The notes under the pieces: generated by a model | Database searches by the model: none | Told to the model about the DNA's origin: nothing | The model's input: only the letters and a program-made list of their open reading frames with translations | Made by a program: the position numbers and the translations under genes | In this document: piece by piece, positions 28,335-36,630 of the stretch | Layout of the letters: each line of letters begins with the position of its first letter | Position numbering within the stretch: the first letter of the stretch is position 1 | NCBI GenBank assembly: GCA_016776605.1 | Contig: JADHTB010000024.1 | Coordinates: 1-59,896, forward strand | From: Alphaproteobacteria bacterium | Lineage (GTDB): Bacteria; Pseudomonadota; Alphaproteobacteria; GCA-2731375 | Length of the DNA: 59,896 nucleotides | Direction of reading: 5' to 3'

Positions 28335-30179
28335 CTAGTCGATAATGTGATACACAGGGGCCTTCTCCATTTCCCACTTCCCGGAGTCCCGATCGTATTG
28401 GGACAAGGTGAAGCAATGCCAATCGGTATCGTCCAGCTTCGGATGATCGGCCCGATAGTAATACCCCGGCCACCGGGTTTCCGTCCGGTACATCGTGTGA
28501 TGCGTCACACACTCCGAGGCCAGGACCCGGTGCTGAAGCTCCCACGACCGCTGAAGCTGGTGAAGGTCTTCGGCCCCGAGATAGGCGAGGTCTTCCTTCA
28601 GCATGGTCAGCAACTCCATGCCGCGGGTGAGCAATGGTTCGTTGGTCGTGTAGTGGGCACTGATACCGCCGACATATTCGTCCATGATCTTCTCCAGACG
28701 CTGAAGACCATGAATTGGTAAAAGATAGCTCGGCGAGACGGTTCCAGCGACAATCTCATTGCGGCCGATTTCATAGGTTTCCATAGGCTGGAAGATAACC
28801 TTCCTGAGATCTTCATACTCCGCCTCGCTGACCTGCGGCACGTCGTTGCCCAAATCGTCCACGTATTTGACCGCCGCCTTGCCGGCGATCCGGCCTTCCG
28901 TGAAGGAGCCCGACGAGAACTTGTGGGCGGTGCCGCCGATGGTGTCGCCGGCGCCGAAGAGTCCGTCGATGGTCATCATCCGGTTGTATCCCCACTGATA
29001 TTCCGAGGGCGCATAATCCTCCGGCCCACTGGCCCACGCGCCGGAGCAGGTCGCATGGGAGCCCATGACATAGGGCTCGGACGTGGTCAGTTCGGGATTG
29101 ATTTCCTTGGGATCGATGTTCTGCGAGGCCCAGACAACCGCCTGCCCGATGGTCATGCCGAGGAAGTTCTCCCAGCCAACTTGTTCTTTATGCGGGTCCT
29201 GGAAGGCTTCCCTCGTCACCATCCGGATGGGGCCACGGCCGGCCTTGACCTCCTCCAGGAACGCATGGTTCCGCAGACAGGTTGGCACCGGGTGCCGATC
29301 GATATAGTCCCCGACCAGTTCCTTGGTGTGTTCGTACCATGTGGGCTCGTAGTTATTGCCATACGCGTTTTCGGTGTAGGTCTTGAGATGCAGGAAGTAG
29401 GCGCCAACCGGGCCATAGCCGTCCTTGAACCGGGTAAGGACGATCCTGTTCTCCATCTGGGTCATCTTGGCGCCGACCTGGATCGGTAGTGCATAAGCCG
29501 AGGCGCTGCTCCACGGGGCATACCAAGTCCGTCCCATGCCTTCACCGGTCGCACGGGGCTTGAAGATGTGCGAGGCACCACCAGCCGCTACGATGACGGC
29601 CTTTGCGCGGAAGACATAAAAATCCCCGGTACGGACGTTGAAACCGACGGCCCCGGCGACCCGGTTGGTCTTCACCTTGTCCATCAGCAGGTGGGTCACC
29701 ATGATCCGGTTGTAGACTTCAGTGGCGGCCTTGCGGGCGGCCTCGGCGACGATCGGCTTGTAGCTTTCGCCGTGAATCATGATCTGCCATTGGCCTTCGC
29801 GCAGATAGCGTCCGGTCTCCGGGTCCTTCATGATGGGGAGGCCCCATTCCTCGAACTTGTGCACCGTGGAGTCGACATGCCGGGCAATATCGTAGCCTAA
29901 ATCTTCCCGTACCAGACCCATGAGGTCGTTCCGGGCGTAGCGGACATGGTCCTCGGGTTTGTTCTCGTCCCACTGCATACCCATGTAGCAATTGATCGCA
30001 TACAGGCCTTGCGCGACGGCGCCGCTGCGCTCGATGTTCGCTTTCTCGACGACAACAACTTTTTTATCGCGCCCCCAGTACCGAGACTCGTAGGTGGCCC
30101 CGCAACCGGCCATGCCGCCGCCAATGACGAGGACATCCGAATCCACCAAAACCGTTTTTCTGCGAGAGAACAGACTCAT
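28335..30179 (-). CDS. aprA: Adenylylsulfate reductase, alpha subunit
   Basis: 614-residue flavoprotein of the fumarate-reductase-like family. The FAD-binding N-terminus is DVLVIGGGMAGCGATYESRY with VVVVEKANIERSGAVAQGLY. The family-specific middle includes MTREAFQDPHKEQVGWENF-type sequence and a capping domain; the C-terminus has ECVTHHTMYRTETRWPGYY. AprA binds APS/AMP and sulfite next to FAD; in sulfur oxidisers it joins sulfite to AMP, forming APS. It starts directly on the aprB stop (TAATG, one-base overlap), so it is translated with its FeS partner. The presence of aprM and absence of qmo genes fit the oxidiser lineage that uses a membrane anchor. Confidence 0.95.
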   Translation of the reverse strand: MSLFSRRKTVLVDSDVLVIGGGMAGCGATYESRYWGRDKKVVVVEKANIERSGAVAQGLYAINCYMGMQWDENKPEDHVRYARNDLMGLVREDLGYDIARHVDSTVHKFEEWGLPIMKDPETGRYLREGQWQIMIHGESYKPIVAEAARKAATEVYNRIMVTHLLMDKVKTNRVAGAVGFNVRTGDFYVFRAKAVIVAAGGASHIFKPRATGEGMGRTWYAPWSSASAYALPIQVGAKMTQMENRIVLTRFKDGYGPVGAYFLHLKTYTENAYGNNYEPTWYEHTKELVGDYIDRHPVPTCLRNHAFLEEVKAGRGPIRMVTREAFQDPHKEQVGWENFLGMTIGQAVVWASQNIDPKEINPELTTSEPYVMGSHATCSGAWASGPEDYAPSEYQWGYNRMMTIDGLFGAGDTIGGTAHKFSSGSFTEGRIAGKAAVKYVDDLGNDVPQVSEAEYEDLRKVIFQPMETYEIGRNEIVAGTVSPSYLLPIHGLQRLEKIMDEYVGGISAHYTTNEPLLTRGMELLTMLKEDLAYLGAEDLHQLQRSWELQHRVLASECVTHHTMYRTETRWPGYYYRADHPKLDDTDWHCFTLSQYDRDSGKWEMEKAPVYHIID

Positions 30180-30640
30180 TACACAATTCCTTGCTTGAGT
30201 TGATCCGGCGTCAACGCTGGCAACTTATCTATGTTGAGCGCTTCCGGTTCGTGCGCGAGCTCTTGAGACTTCAAGGCGTCCGGTCCGGGCGCCGCATAGT
30301 CGGATGGTGATTTGATTGATCCCCATGGCGTGGTTCGGATCGGCGAAACGAAATTCTTTTCGCGGCCGTCCCGGAACTTGACCTTCCACGAAATGGTCGC
30401 CTTCTCCTCTTCCCGGAGCACCCGGACACTGTGGCCCATGGGGGCGAAGTCGGCATAACCGCGCACATCGATCGCATTTTGCGGACAGGCCTTCACACAG
30501 GAATAGCACTCCCAGCACATATTGGGTTCAATGTTGTAGGCGCGGCGATAGGTGGTATCGATGTGCATAATGTCGGACGGGCAGATATCAACGCAATGTC
30601 CGCAACCGTCGCAACGTGTCATATAAACAAATGTCGGCAT
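30179..30640 (-). CDS. aprB: Adenylylsulfate reductase, beta (iron-sulfur) subunit
   Basis: 153-residue ferredoxin-like subunit. Two cluster motifs, CDGCGHCVDICP near residue 10 and CWECYSCVKACP near residue 42, bind two 4Fe-4S centres. A C-terminal arm (about residues 75-150) would wrap around AprA. It carries electrons from the AprA flavin to the membrane partner. The order aprM-aprB-aprA, with a one-base overlap to aprA and 43 bp after aprM, is that of Allochromatium-type sulfur oxidisers. Confidence 0.95.
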   Translation of the reverse strand: MPTFVYMTRCDGCGHCVDICPSDIMHIDTTYRRAYNIEPNMCWECYSCVKACPQNAIDVRGYADFAPMGHSVRVLREEEKATISWKVKFRDGREKNFVSPIRTTPWGSIKSPSDYAAPGPDALKSQELAHEPEALNIDKLPALTPDQLKQGIV

Positions 30641-30683
30641 GATGGTCCGTTATCTCCTGAGTAGAAGTCCCATGGTGGGCTGA

Positions 30684-31469
30684 TCAATAATGTTGAGTTT
30701 GTTTGCGGGTGCTGCCAAAGGTTTCCGGTTTATCAGCCGGGGCAGGCAAGTTGCTTCTCGAACCGTCGGCGTTCGCGACCCGTTTCTGGAAGGCCGCCGC
30801 GGGCTTGAAGAACATGTGTGAGAACTTGGACCACGGGATGGACCCGAAGAGCACTGTCGTGGCGAAGAGGTAGAGACCGAGGAACATGTTGGTCCACGCG
30901 TTGCCCGACGCCTGCAGATAGGCCCAGACAAGGCCGAGTGTCACACTCGCCAGAAGCGAGAGGATGAACAGGTCGGCACGAACGAGGCGGAACGGTGAAT
31001 TACCTTCCGCGGCCACATCGACCCGGATGAAAAACCAGAACCAGTAACCGCCGAGGCAAACCAACAGTGCCCCGATGCTCCACAATTGCGGCAGGATGGC
31101 CGGCGTGGGCGTGGCGGGCGTCGGGTACCAGAACACCATGATGGCGGTTGTTATCACGTAAATCAGGAAGCCATACATCGTCAAAAGGTGGGCAATCCTA
31201 CGACGCGTGTTGCAGAATTCAGCGGACGTCAGGCCCTCCACGACAGCGGTTTGAACCGCCAGGGACACCATGGTTCCGCCACTGACGGGCTGTGTCCCCT
31301 TATTTCTTGCGTTCCGCCAATTGTTGAAAAAGTACTTGCCGCTCTTCTTGTGAATGACGTCGTACACGGTGCCACCCGCGACCAGGATAATCATGACGAC
31401 AATGTACGTCTGCATGACAGCGGGCGGTATAGACGCCGAAAGCTCGGCGAAGGGATTACTGGTGAACAT
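30684..31469 (-). CDS. aprM: AprM, membrane anchor of adenylylsulfate reductase
   Basis: 261-residue integral membrane protein with about five hydrophobic segments (VMQTYIVVMIILVAGGTVY; TMYGFLIYVITTAIMVFWY; LWSIGALLVCLGGYWFWFF; LFILSLLASVTLGLVWAYL; MFLGLYLFATTVLFGSI). It is related in layout to the heme-b membrane subunits of succinate-type or heterodisulfide-type complexes. It is first in aprMBA and is thought to pass electrons from AprBA to the quinone pool where Qmo is absent. Its start codon is preceded by three tandem copies of a 19-bp sequence, each with a GAGG ribosome site. Confidence 0.88.
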   Translation of the reverse strand: MFTSNPFAELSASIPPAVMQTYIVVMIILVAGGTVYDVIHKKSGKYFFNNWRNARNKGTQPVSGGTMVSLAVQTAVVEGLTSAEFCNTRRRIAHLLTMYGFLIYVITTAIMVFWYPTPATPTPAILPQLWSIGALLVCLGGYWFWFFIRVDVAAEGNSPFRLVRADLFILSLLASVTLGLVWAYLQASGNAWTNMFLGLYLFATTVLFGSIPWSKFSHMFFKPAAAFQKRVANADGSRSNLPAPADKPETFGSTRKQTQHY

Positions 31470-31526
31470 TAAATTACCTCGATGTTAGTAAATTACCTCG
31501 ATGTTAGTAAATTACCCCGATGTTAG
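31470..31526 (-). repeat. Triplicated 19-bp ribosome-binding-site repeat in front of aprM
   Basis: Three exact-length tandem units of 19 bp (31470-31488, 31489-31507, 31508-31526). On the transcribed strand each reads CTAACATCGAGGTAATTTA, with one base different (GGGG for GAGG) in the third unit from the gene. The copy adjoining the ATG places GAGG seven bases before it. So the Shine-Dalgarno segment itself has been tandemly copied. Confidence 0.85.
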
Positions 31527-32028
31527 TCCGTTATTATTGACGCCTGGACCGAAGGCATGGCTGCCCCGAAAAATCCCGTCCTTGCCGGCCGCATGCGGCG
31601 GCCGGATCAAGAATTTTTAAATCCATCGGACACATGCACTTGGATGCGGGACGTTCCAATGCCCGTCACATCTATCCGGATTATCGTAAATTGGCATCGC
31701 GCGTTTCCCCCCTTACTGCCGTTTTTTTTATTGTTTGATCCCGGGCGCATGGCCCGACTCGATCCGCCAATTCCCAGGGTGCCAAGTTTGCGGCAATCTA
31801 GCAATATGTAAAATTGAAAATTTGCCGCCGTTCGCCGATTACAGGCAAAAAGACATCGAAAATTGCGGATAGGTTAAGGTGAAGCGGTCGTTTTGCAAAG
31901 AATTGAGAACATGCTGGGCGTGCTCTCTGTCGTTTGCCTGCGGTCGAAAAATCGGCCTTAAGCTCGACAACCGTTGTTATGCCCTGGGACGTCAGCCGAC
32001 CATTGGACCAGGTGCGCGTTTGTGGACA
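31527..32028. other. Intergenic region between aprM and the CysH-like gene
   Basis: About 500 bp with no convincing gene on either strand. It holds an 8-bp GC-rich hairpin (31585-31605) followed on the plus strand by a short T run. AT-richer segments at 31700-31880 could carry the aprM promoter, but no clear -35/-10 pair stands out. Small frames here are interrupted and have no recognisable family. Confidence 0.35.
31585..31617 (+). terminator. Hairpin plus T run upstream of aprM
   Basis: CCGGCCGC (31585-31592) pairs perfectly with GCGGCCGG (31598-31605) over a 5-nt loop. The outer CTTG/CAAG can extend the stem, and a GAATTTTT tract follows on the plus strand. It looks like an intrinsic terminator reading rightwards, though no complete plus-strand gene ends here. 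On the minus strand it could separate the CysH-like gene from aprM. Confidence 0.45.
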
Positions 32029-32649
32029 TCAATAGTGATAGGAGGGGAAAAACGACGGCTTTTCTAGTGCCGGCGCGGGCTTTTGCCGGACGGCGCGAGG
32101 ATGGAAGGGCAGCTTGTGTTCGCGCATGAATGCCCCGACCTCGTCCTTGGTCCAGCGGATCAGCGGGTCGACGCGGATCAGCCGGCCCTCCACCTCGACC
32201 CTGTGGGTGAGTTGCGGCGAACGCGGCATGTGGTAGACCGAGGAAATCCAGCAACTGTAAGGCGCCAGGGTCTGGTTGAGGTGGACGATTTCGAAACTCC
32301 GGGTTGGCAAATCCCGGTTCTCGGCCCACATGCGCTCGCTGTGGTCGTGGTCGCCCGGCAAGACATCAACTTCGTGACCGTCGGACAGGATCACGTTTTC
32401 GAGGCCCAGCAGTTCGACGATGCGCTTGCGATACACGCTGCTCTCCGGGAACTGAAACCCGCGAACACAAAAGACCACCGGCGTGGCCGGATCGATGTCG
32501 GCAATCAATTTCAAAACCGCCACGCTCGGCGCCCTGAGCGAGGCGGTCACCAGGGTTTTTCCAGCGAACCTTTCCTTGATCAGGAACCGCAGCAGATCCG
32601 GTGTGGAAAGTTCAGGGCTTATCGACCTGATTTCTTGAAAAATAGACAT
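32029..32649 (-). CDS. PAPS/APS-reductase-domain (CysH-like) protein lacking catalytic and cluster cysteines
   Basis: 206 residues with the layout of the CysH ATP-pyrophosphatase-like fold: TLVTASLRAPSVAVLKLIAD at the PP-loop position, DPATPVVFCVRGFQFPES (usual LDTGxxFPET), then PLIRWTKDEVGAFMREHKLP, the usual helix before the C-terminal tail. It departs from working enzymes: the PP-loop SxG core is replaced, only two cysteines are present, the paired iron-sulfur cysteines of APS reductases are absent, and the protein stops before the ECGLH catalytic motif. It is likely a non-reductive relative that may bind a sulfonucleotide, or a decaying gene. Same strand and upstream of aprMBA, suggesting a sulfur-related role. 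Two 23-bp direct repeats lie in its upstream region. Confidence 0.7.
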   Translation of the reverse strand: MSIFQEIRSISPELSTPDLLRFLIKERFAGKTLVTASLRAPSVAVLKLIADIDPATPVVFCVRGFQFPESSVYRKRIVELLGLENVILSDGHEVDVLPGDHDHSERMWAENRDLPTRSFEIVHLNQTLAPYSCWISSVYHMPRSPQLTHRVEVEGRLIRVDPLIRWTKDEVGAFMREHKLPFHPRAVRQKPAPALEKPSFFPSYHY

Positions 32650-33068
32650 GGCGCAAGACTTCGTCCCTTATTAAAGACGGACCTGTAATCCAAGGCTAGG
32701 CAAAAAGTATATCGACTGGGCCGACGCAATGCCAGTGTATTTAGCCGATGCAATACCAGTGTAAATAACTGCTTTGCCGGAACACTATTCCGTATCCCGA
32801 GCCGCTGGATAGTAGGAGATCACGGCGGGCGGATAGATTGACTTGTCAAAGGCGATGCCGGACGCCTTCATCAGATCCTCGACCGGATAGACCGCGCCGC
32901 ATCTGTCTTCCTTGCGGCAATGTTCTTGGCGGTTTCGCTCTAAGTCAAAGCTAAAAATTTCGAAACTGAAAAGAAAAACCGCCAAATATGAAAATTATAG
33001 GGCAAAAATCGAAATTACGATAAACTAGTGGCGGGCAATGGGCCCCGACGAGGCAGGGGAGTGGTACA
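32650..33068. other. Intergenic region upstream of the CysH-like and glpR-like genes
   Basis: Divergent promoter region. It contains two 23-bp direct repeats (32721-32743 and 32745-32767), an AT-rich core around 32940-33025 that suits promoters, and a minus-strand frame ending at 32785. The last 50 codons of that frame (CRKEDRCGAVYPVEDLMKAS to PAARDTE) have gene-like codon use but no family I recognise; it may be a truncated gene tail. Confidence 0.35.
32721..32767. repeat. Two 23-bp direct repeats upstream of the CysH-like gene
   Basis: CCGACGCAATGCCAGTGTAT and CCGATGCAATACCAGTGTAA repeat in tandem with 24-bp periodicity (32721-32743 and 32745-32767), differing at about four positions. The spacing is just over two helical turns, as for a pair of operator sites. 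They lie 72-118 bp before the CysH-like start on the minus strand. Confidence 0.5.
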
Positions 33069-33263
33069 TTGGCGAAACGGCGGGACAGAGAGAGCAAAAT
33101 CCTCGAACTGGCGCAACGCAATGGCTTCGTCACCATTGACGACCTTGCCGGCACCTTCGAAGTGACGCCGCAGACCGTGCGCCGCGATATCAGCCATCTG
33201 GCCCGGCAATCCCAGGTGCGGCGGTATTTTGGCGGCGCGGGGGATTATTCTGCCGGAACCTGA
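33069..33263 (+). pseudogene. DeoR/GlpR-type repressor, truncated to its HTH domain
   Basis: 64 residues starting at a TTG preceded by GGGGAG. RDRESKILELAQRNGFVTID with VTPQTVRRDISHL is a complete DeoR-family helix-turn-helix, and QVRRYFGGAG is the usual link to the sugar-phosphate-binding domain. That effector domain (normally about 190 more residues) is missing: the frame stops at 33263 inside the first codons of glpD. In related genomes glpR and glpD are neighbours, so a deletion appears to have fused them out of frame. The product might still bind DNA but could not sense glycerol-3-phosphate. Confidence 0.65.
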
Positions 33264-34800
33264 AACTTACGACCTGCTGGTCATCGGTGGCGGTATCAAT
33301 GGCGCCGGTATCGCACGCGATGCGGCCGGCCGCGGCCTGAAGGTCGCCTTGTGCGAAATGGACGATCTGGCCAGCGCCACGTCGTCGGCCAGCACCAAAT
33401 TGATCCATGGCGGCCTGCGCTATCTGGAATATTACCAATTCCGTCTGGTCCGCGAAGCCTTGGCCGAACGTGAAGTGCTGTTGCACATCGCCCCGCATCT
33501 GGTCAGCCCATTGCAATTCGTGCTGCCCCACGTCAATACCATCCGGCCCGCCTGGATGGTCCGTCTGGGGTTGTTTTTGTACGACCATCTGGGGCCGCAC
33601 CCCAGCCTGCCGAATTCCACCACCCTGGACCTGCGGCAGGGAACCGCCGGGGCACCGCTGTGCGACAACATCCGCAAGGGCTTCGCCTATCATGACTGCT
33701 GGGTGGACGATGCCCGGCTGGTGGTGGGTAATGCCATGAGCGCGGCCCGGCTGGGCGCGCGGATCATGACCGGCACCAGGTTGGCGGCGGCGCACCGGGA
33801 AAATGGCGCATGGCACGCGCGGGTGGTGGACCAACGGGGCCGGGAGGAACGGGGCGGCGGCGAACAGGTGATCAAGGCCCGGGTTCTGATCAACGCGGCC
33901 GGGCCCTGGGTCGAGCGTCTGTTAGCCGATATCGAGACCGCCGCGCCGTCGGGCGCGGACCAAGGTCAGCGGACCATATTGGTGAAGGGCAGCCATATTG
34001 TCGTCCCCCGCATGCATGGTGGCGACTTCGCCTATATCCTGCAGCATACGGACCGCCGGGTGATATTCGTGATTCCTTACGAAGGCGATTTTTCGTTGAT
34101 CGGCACCACCGATGTGCCCTTCGACGGCGATCCGGCGGAGGCCGGCATCTCGACCGGGGAAATCGAATATTTGTGCGACGCCGTGGGCGCCTATTTCAAC
34201 CAGCCCGTGACGCCAGCCGACGTATGTTGGTCGTTCACTGGCGTGCGCCCGCTGTTTGGCGATGACGGCGACGACCCCTCGGCGGTGACCCGCGACTATG
34301 TGCTGGATCTGGATACCGGCGCCGACGGAACCGGGGCGCCCTTGTTGTCGGTGTTCGGCGGCAAGATCACCACGTATCGACGCCTGGCGGAAAGCGCCAT
34401 GGCCCGCCTGGGCCGGTATTTTCCAGGTTTGCGCGGCGATTGGACCGCTTCGGCGCCGCTGCCCGGCGGCGATCTTGGCGCGGGCGGTTTTGCCGCCTTC
34501 ACCGCCAGCCTGTCGACCGGCTATCCCGATATTCCGCCCGATCTACTGGCTGGATTGGCCCGGCGTCATGGCAGCCTGACGCGGGACGTTCTGGGCCCGG
34601 CCATAACCGCCAAGGATCTGGGCCGCGATTTCGGCGCCGGCCTGATGGCGCGCGAGATCGATTATCTGGTGGCCAACGAATGGGCTGTGACCGCCGACGA
34701 TATTCTGTGGCGGCGGACCAAGTGCGGCCTGCATATGGACGAGGGTCAACGCCGCGCCGTCGCCGCCTATCTCGCCGACCGGAAAGGCGCGGCGCGATGA
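33229..34800 (+). CDS. glpD: Aerobic glycerol-3-phosphate dehydrogenase
   Basis: 523-residue flavoprotein. The N-terminal dinucleotide-binding motif is YDLLVIGGGINGAGIARDAA; further GlpD landmarks are SSASTKLIHGGLRYLE, NAAGPWVERL, FVIPYEGDFSLIGTTD and FGGKITTYRRLAE. It oxidises sn-glycerol-3-phosphate to dihydroxyacetone phosphate and feeds the quinone pool at the membrane. Family members usually start only a few residues before TYDLLVIGGG. Here no ATG or GTG exists at that point; the only usable codon is a TTG at 33229, inside the end of the truncated glpR-like frame. This supports a deletion that removed the native start, leaving translation to depend on coupling or on this TTG. Confidence 0.85.
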   Translation: MAARGIILPEPETYDLLVIGGGINGAGIARDAAGRGLKVALCEMDDLASATSSASTKLIHGGLRYLEYYQFRLVREALAEREVLLHIAPHLVSPLQFVLPHVNTIRPAWMVRLGLFLYDHLGPHPSLPNSTTLDLRQGTAGAPLCDNIRKGFAYHDCWVDDARLVVGNAMSAARLGARIMTGTRLAAAHRENGAWHARVVDQRGREERGGGEQVIKARVLINAAGPWVERLLADIETAAPSGADQGQRTILVKGSHIVVPRMHGGDFAYILQHTDRRVIFVIPYEGDFSLIGTTDVPFDGDPAEAGISTGEIEYLCDAVGAYFNQPVTPADVCWSFTGVRPLFGDDGDDPSAVTRDYVLDLDTGADGTGAPLLSVFGGKITTYRRLAESAMARLGRYFPGLRGDWTASAPLPGGDLGAGGFAAFTASLSTGYPDIPPDLLAGLARRHGSLTRDVLGPAITAKDLGRDFGAGLMAREIDYLVANEWAVTADDILWRRTKCGLHMDEGQRRAVAAYLADRKGAAR

Positions 34801-34918
34801 ACCCAGCGCCTCGCCACGCCGCGTTTTTTGGCCTACGCCGCCGCTGTCAGGACCAGATCAGTAATTTTTTGCTTCGTCCTTGCCCCCTATCCGGTGCGGC
34901 GCCTTCGGCGGGCCGAGC

Positions 34919-36577
34919 ATGAGCGGCACCGCCATATTAATCAACCTGCTGGGTGGCGTCGCGCTGTTGCTGTGGGGCCTGCGGATGGTGCGCACCGGTG
35001 TCACGCGCGCCTTTGGCGACGACCTGCAACGCCTGCTGGGCCACAGCCTGCGCAACCGTTTCACCGCCTTCGCCGCTGGCCTGGGCGCCACGGTGGTATT
35101 GCAAAGCAGCACCGCGACCTCGTTGCTGGCGGCCTCGTTCGCCGGCCGCCATCTGATGGCGACGGCGCCCGCGCTGGCCATTCTGCTGGGCGCTGACGTG
35201 GGCACCAGCCTGGTGGCGCAGATCCTGACGTTCGACTTGTCCCTGCTGTCACCGATCCTGCTGTTGAGCGGTCTGATCATCTTTCACAGCGCGTCGGGCG
35301 GGCGGCGGCGCAACCTGGGCCGCATCTGCCTGGGTCTGGGGTTGGTTCTCCTCGCCCTGCGTTTGATCGTTTCGACGTCCGAGCCGCTGCGTGCCTCGCC
35401 CCTGGCGCAACAGATCCTGGTCGCACTGACCGACGAGGCGGTGATCGCCGTGCTGGTCGGCGCGGCAATCGCCTGGCTGTCCCATTCCTCTCTGACCACG
35501 GTACTGTTGATTATGTCCATGGCGGCAGGCGGGGTGATACCGGTCGGCGCCGCCCTGGCCCTCGTCCTGGGCGCCAATTTGGGCGCCGCCGCGCCGCCCA
35601 TCGTCGCCACCCTGCGCTCCGGCGTGGTGGCGCGCCGCCCGCCCCTCGGCAACCTGTTGTTCCGGCTCATCGGCTGCGTGCTGGCTCTGCCGTTGCTGGA
35701 TCAGGCGCTGCCTTGGCTGGCACTGTTGGAGGCGGACCCGGCCCGGCAGGTGGTGGATTTCCACACCGCATTCAACATCGGGCTGGCGATCCTGTTTCTA
35801 CCCCTGACCGGGCCCATGGCGCGGCTGATCGAGGCCCTGTTGCCGGAGGGAACGGAAGCCGACGATGAAACCCGCCCGCGCCACCTGGACGCCGCCGCCC
35901 TGGATACCCCACCCGTGGCCCTGGCCAACGTGCGCCGCGAGGTGGTGCGCATGGGCGAAGTTCTGGAACAGATGTTGAGCCAGGGATTCGAGGCCCTGCG
36001 CAACAACGACACGGCGTTGGCCAGCAAGGTGGAAAAGGCCGACGACGTGATTGACGGTTTCCACGCCGCGATTATGCGCTACCTGACCCTGCTCAGCCGG
36101 GAACCCCTGGGCGACCGGGACAGTCAGGCCTGCGCCGATCTATTGATGTTCACCACCAATCTGGAACACGTGGGCGATATCATAGAGCTCAACCTGGTCG
36201 AACTGGCGCGCAAGAAAAGCCAACAGCGGATCCAGTTCGCGGCGCCGGATTTGGCCGACCTGACCATCCTGTTCGATCTGGTCCGCGACAGCATGCGGCT
36301 TTGCTTCGCCATGTTGATGTCCAACGATATCGCCGTCGCCCGCCAGTTGATCGGGCAAAAAACACTGTTTCGGCAACACGAAATGGCGGCCACCGAACGG
36401 CATCAGCAACGCCGGCGCTCCGCCGCCACGAACCCATCCGACGACGGCGTCGGGGCCTCGTCCATCTTCCTCGACGTGCTGCGTGATCTGCGCCGGATCA
36501 ATTCCCATCTGACCTCGGCGGCCTACCCGATCCTGGATTCCGCCGGCGAACTGCGCCCCACCCGCCTACGTTCCTAG
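34919..36577 (+). CDS. Na/Pi cotransporter family protein with PhoU-like domain
   Basis: 552-residue membrane protein of the NptA/YjbB type. The first 310 residues are hydrophobic with two inverted repeats, each holding the family motif: LQSSTATSLLAASF (about residue 60) and SHSSLTTVLLIMSMAAGG (about residue 190). The C-terminal 230 residues are helical and PhoU-like (VRRE to MGEVLEQMLSQGFEAL; FTTNLEHVGDIIELNLVEL). It moves phosphate with sodium across the inner membrane. I chose ATG at 34919; upstream in-frame codons lack a ribosome site. It lies 118 bp after glpD on the same strand, a sensible pairing with glycerol-phosphate use. The TAG stop is the first triplet of the TAGAGCAATTCC element. 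Confidence 0.85.
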   Translation: MSGTAILINLLGGVALLLWGLRMVRTGVTRAFGDDLQRLLGHSLRNRFTAFAAGLGATVVLQSSTATSLLAASFAGRHLMATAPALAILLGADVGTSLVAQILTFDLSLLSPILLLSGLIIFHSASGGRRRNLGRICLGLGLVLLALRLIVSTSEPLRASPLAQQILVALTDEAVIAVLVGAAIAWLSHSSLTTVLLIMSMAAGGVIPVGAALALVLGANLGAAAPPIVATLRSGVVARRPPLGNLLFRLIGCVLALPLLDQALPWLALLEADPARQVVDFHTAFNIGLAILFLPLTGPMARLIEALLPEGTEADDETRPRHLDAAALDTPPVALANVRREVVRMGEVLEQMLSQGFEALRNNDTALASKVEKADDVIDGFHAAIMRYLTLLSREPLGDRDSQACADLLMFTTNLEHVGDIIELNLVELARKKSQQRIQFAAPDLADLTILFDLVRDSMRLCFAMLMSNDIAVARQLIGQKTLFRQHEMAATERHQQRRRSAATNPSDDGVGASSIFLDVLRDLRRINSHLTSAAYPILDSAGELRPTRLRS

Positions 36578-36587
36578 AGCAATTCCA

Positions 36588-36624
36588 GGCGCGAGCCGTT
36601 TCATGGCTGATATCGGGGCCGCGT
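36588..36624 (+). repeat. Short scrap of IS6-type transposase DNA
   Basis: About 37 bp closely match the IS6-like transposase sequence at 14889-14927 (the segment beginning GGCGCGARCCGTTTCATGGC). It directly follows the TAGAGCAATTCC element at the end of the Na/Pi cotransporter gene. Another scar of the same IS family. Confidence 0.5.
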
Positions 36625-36630
36625 TGGTTT

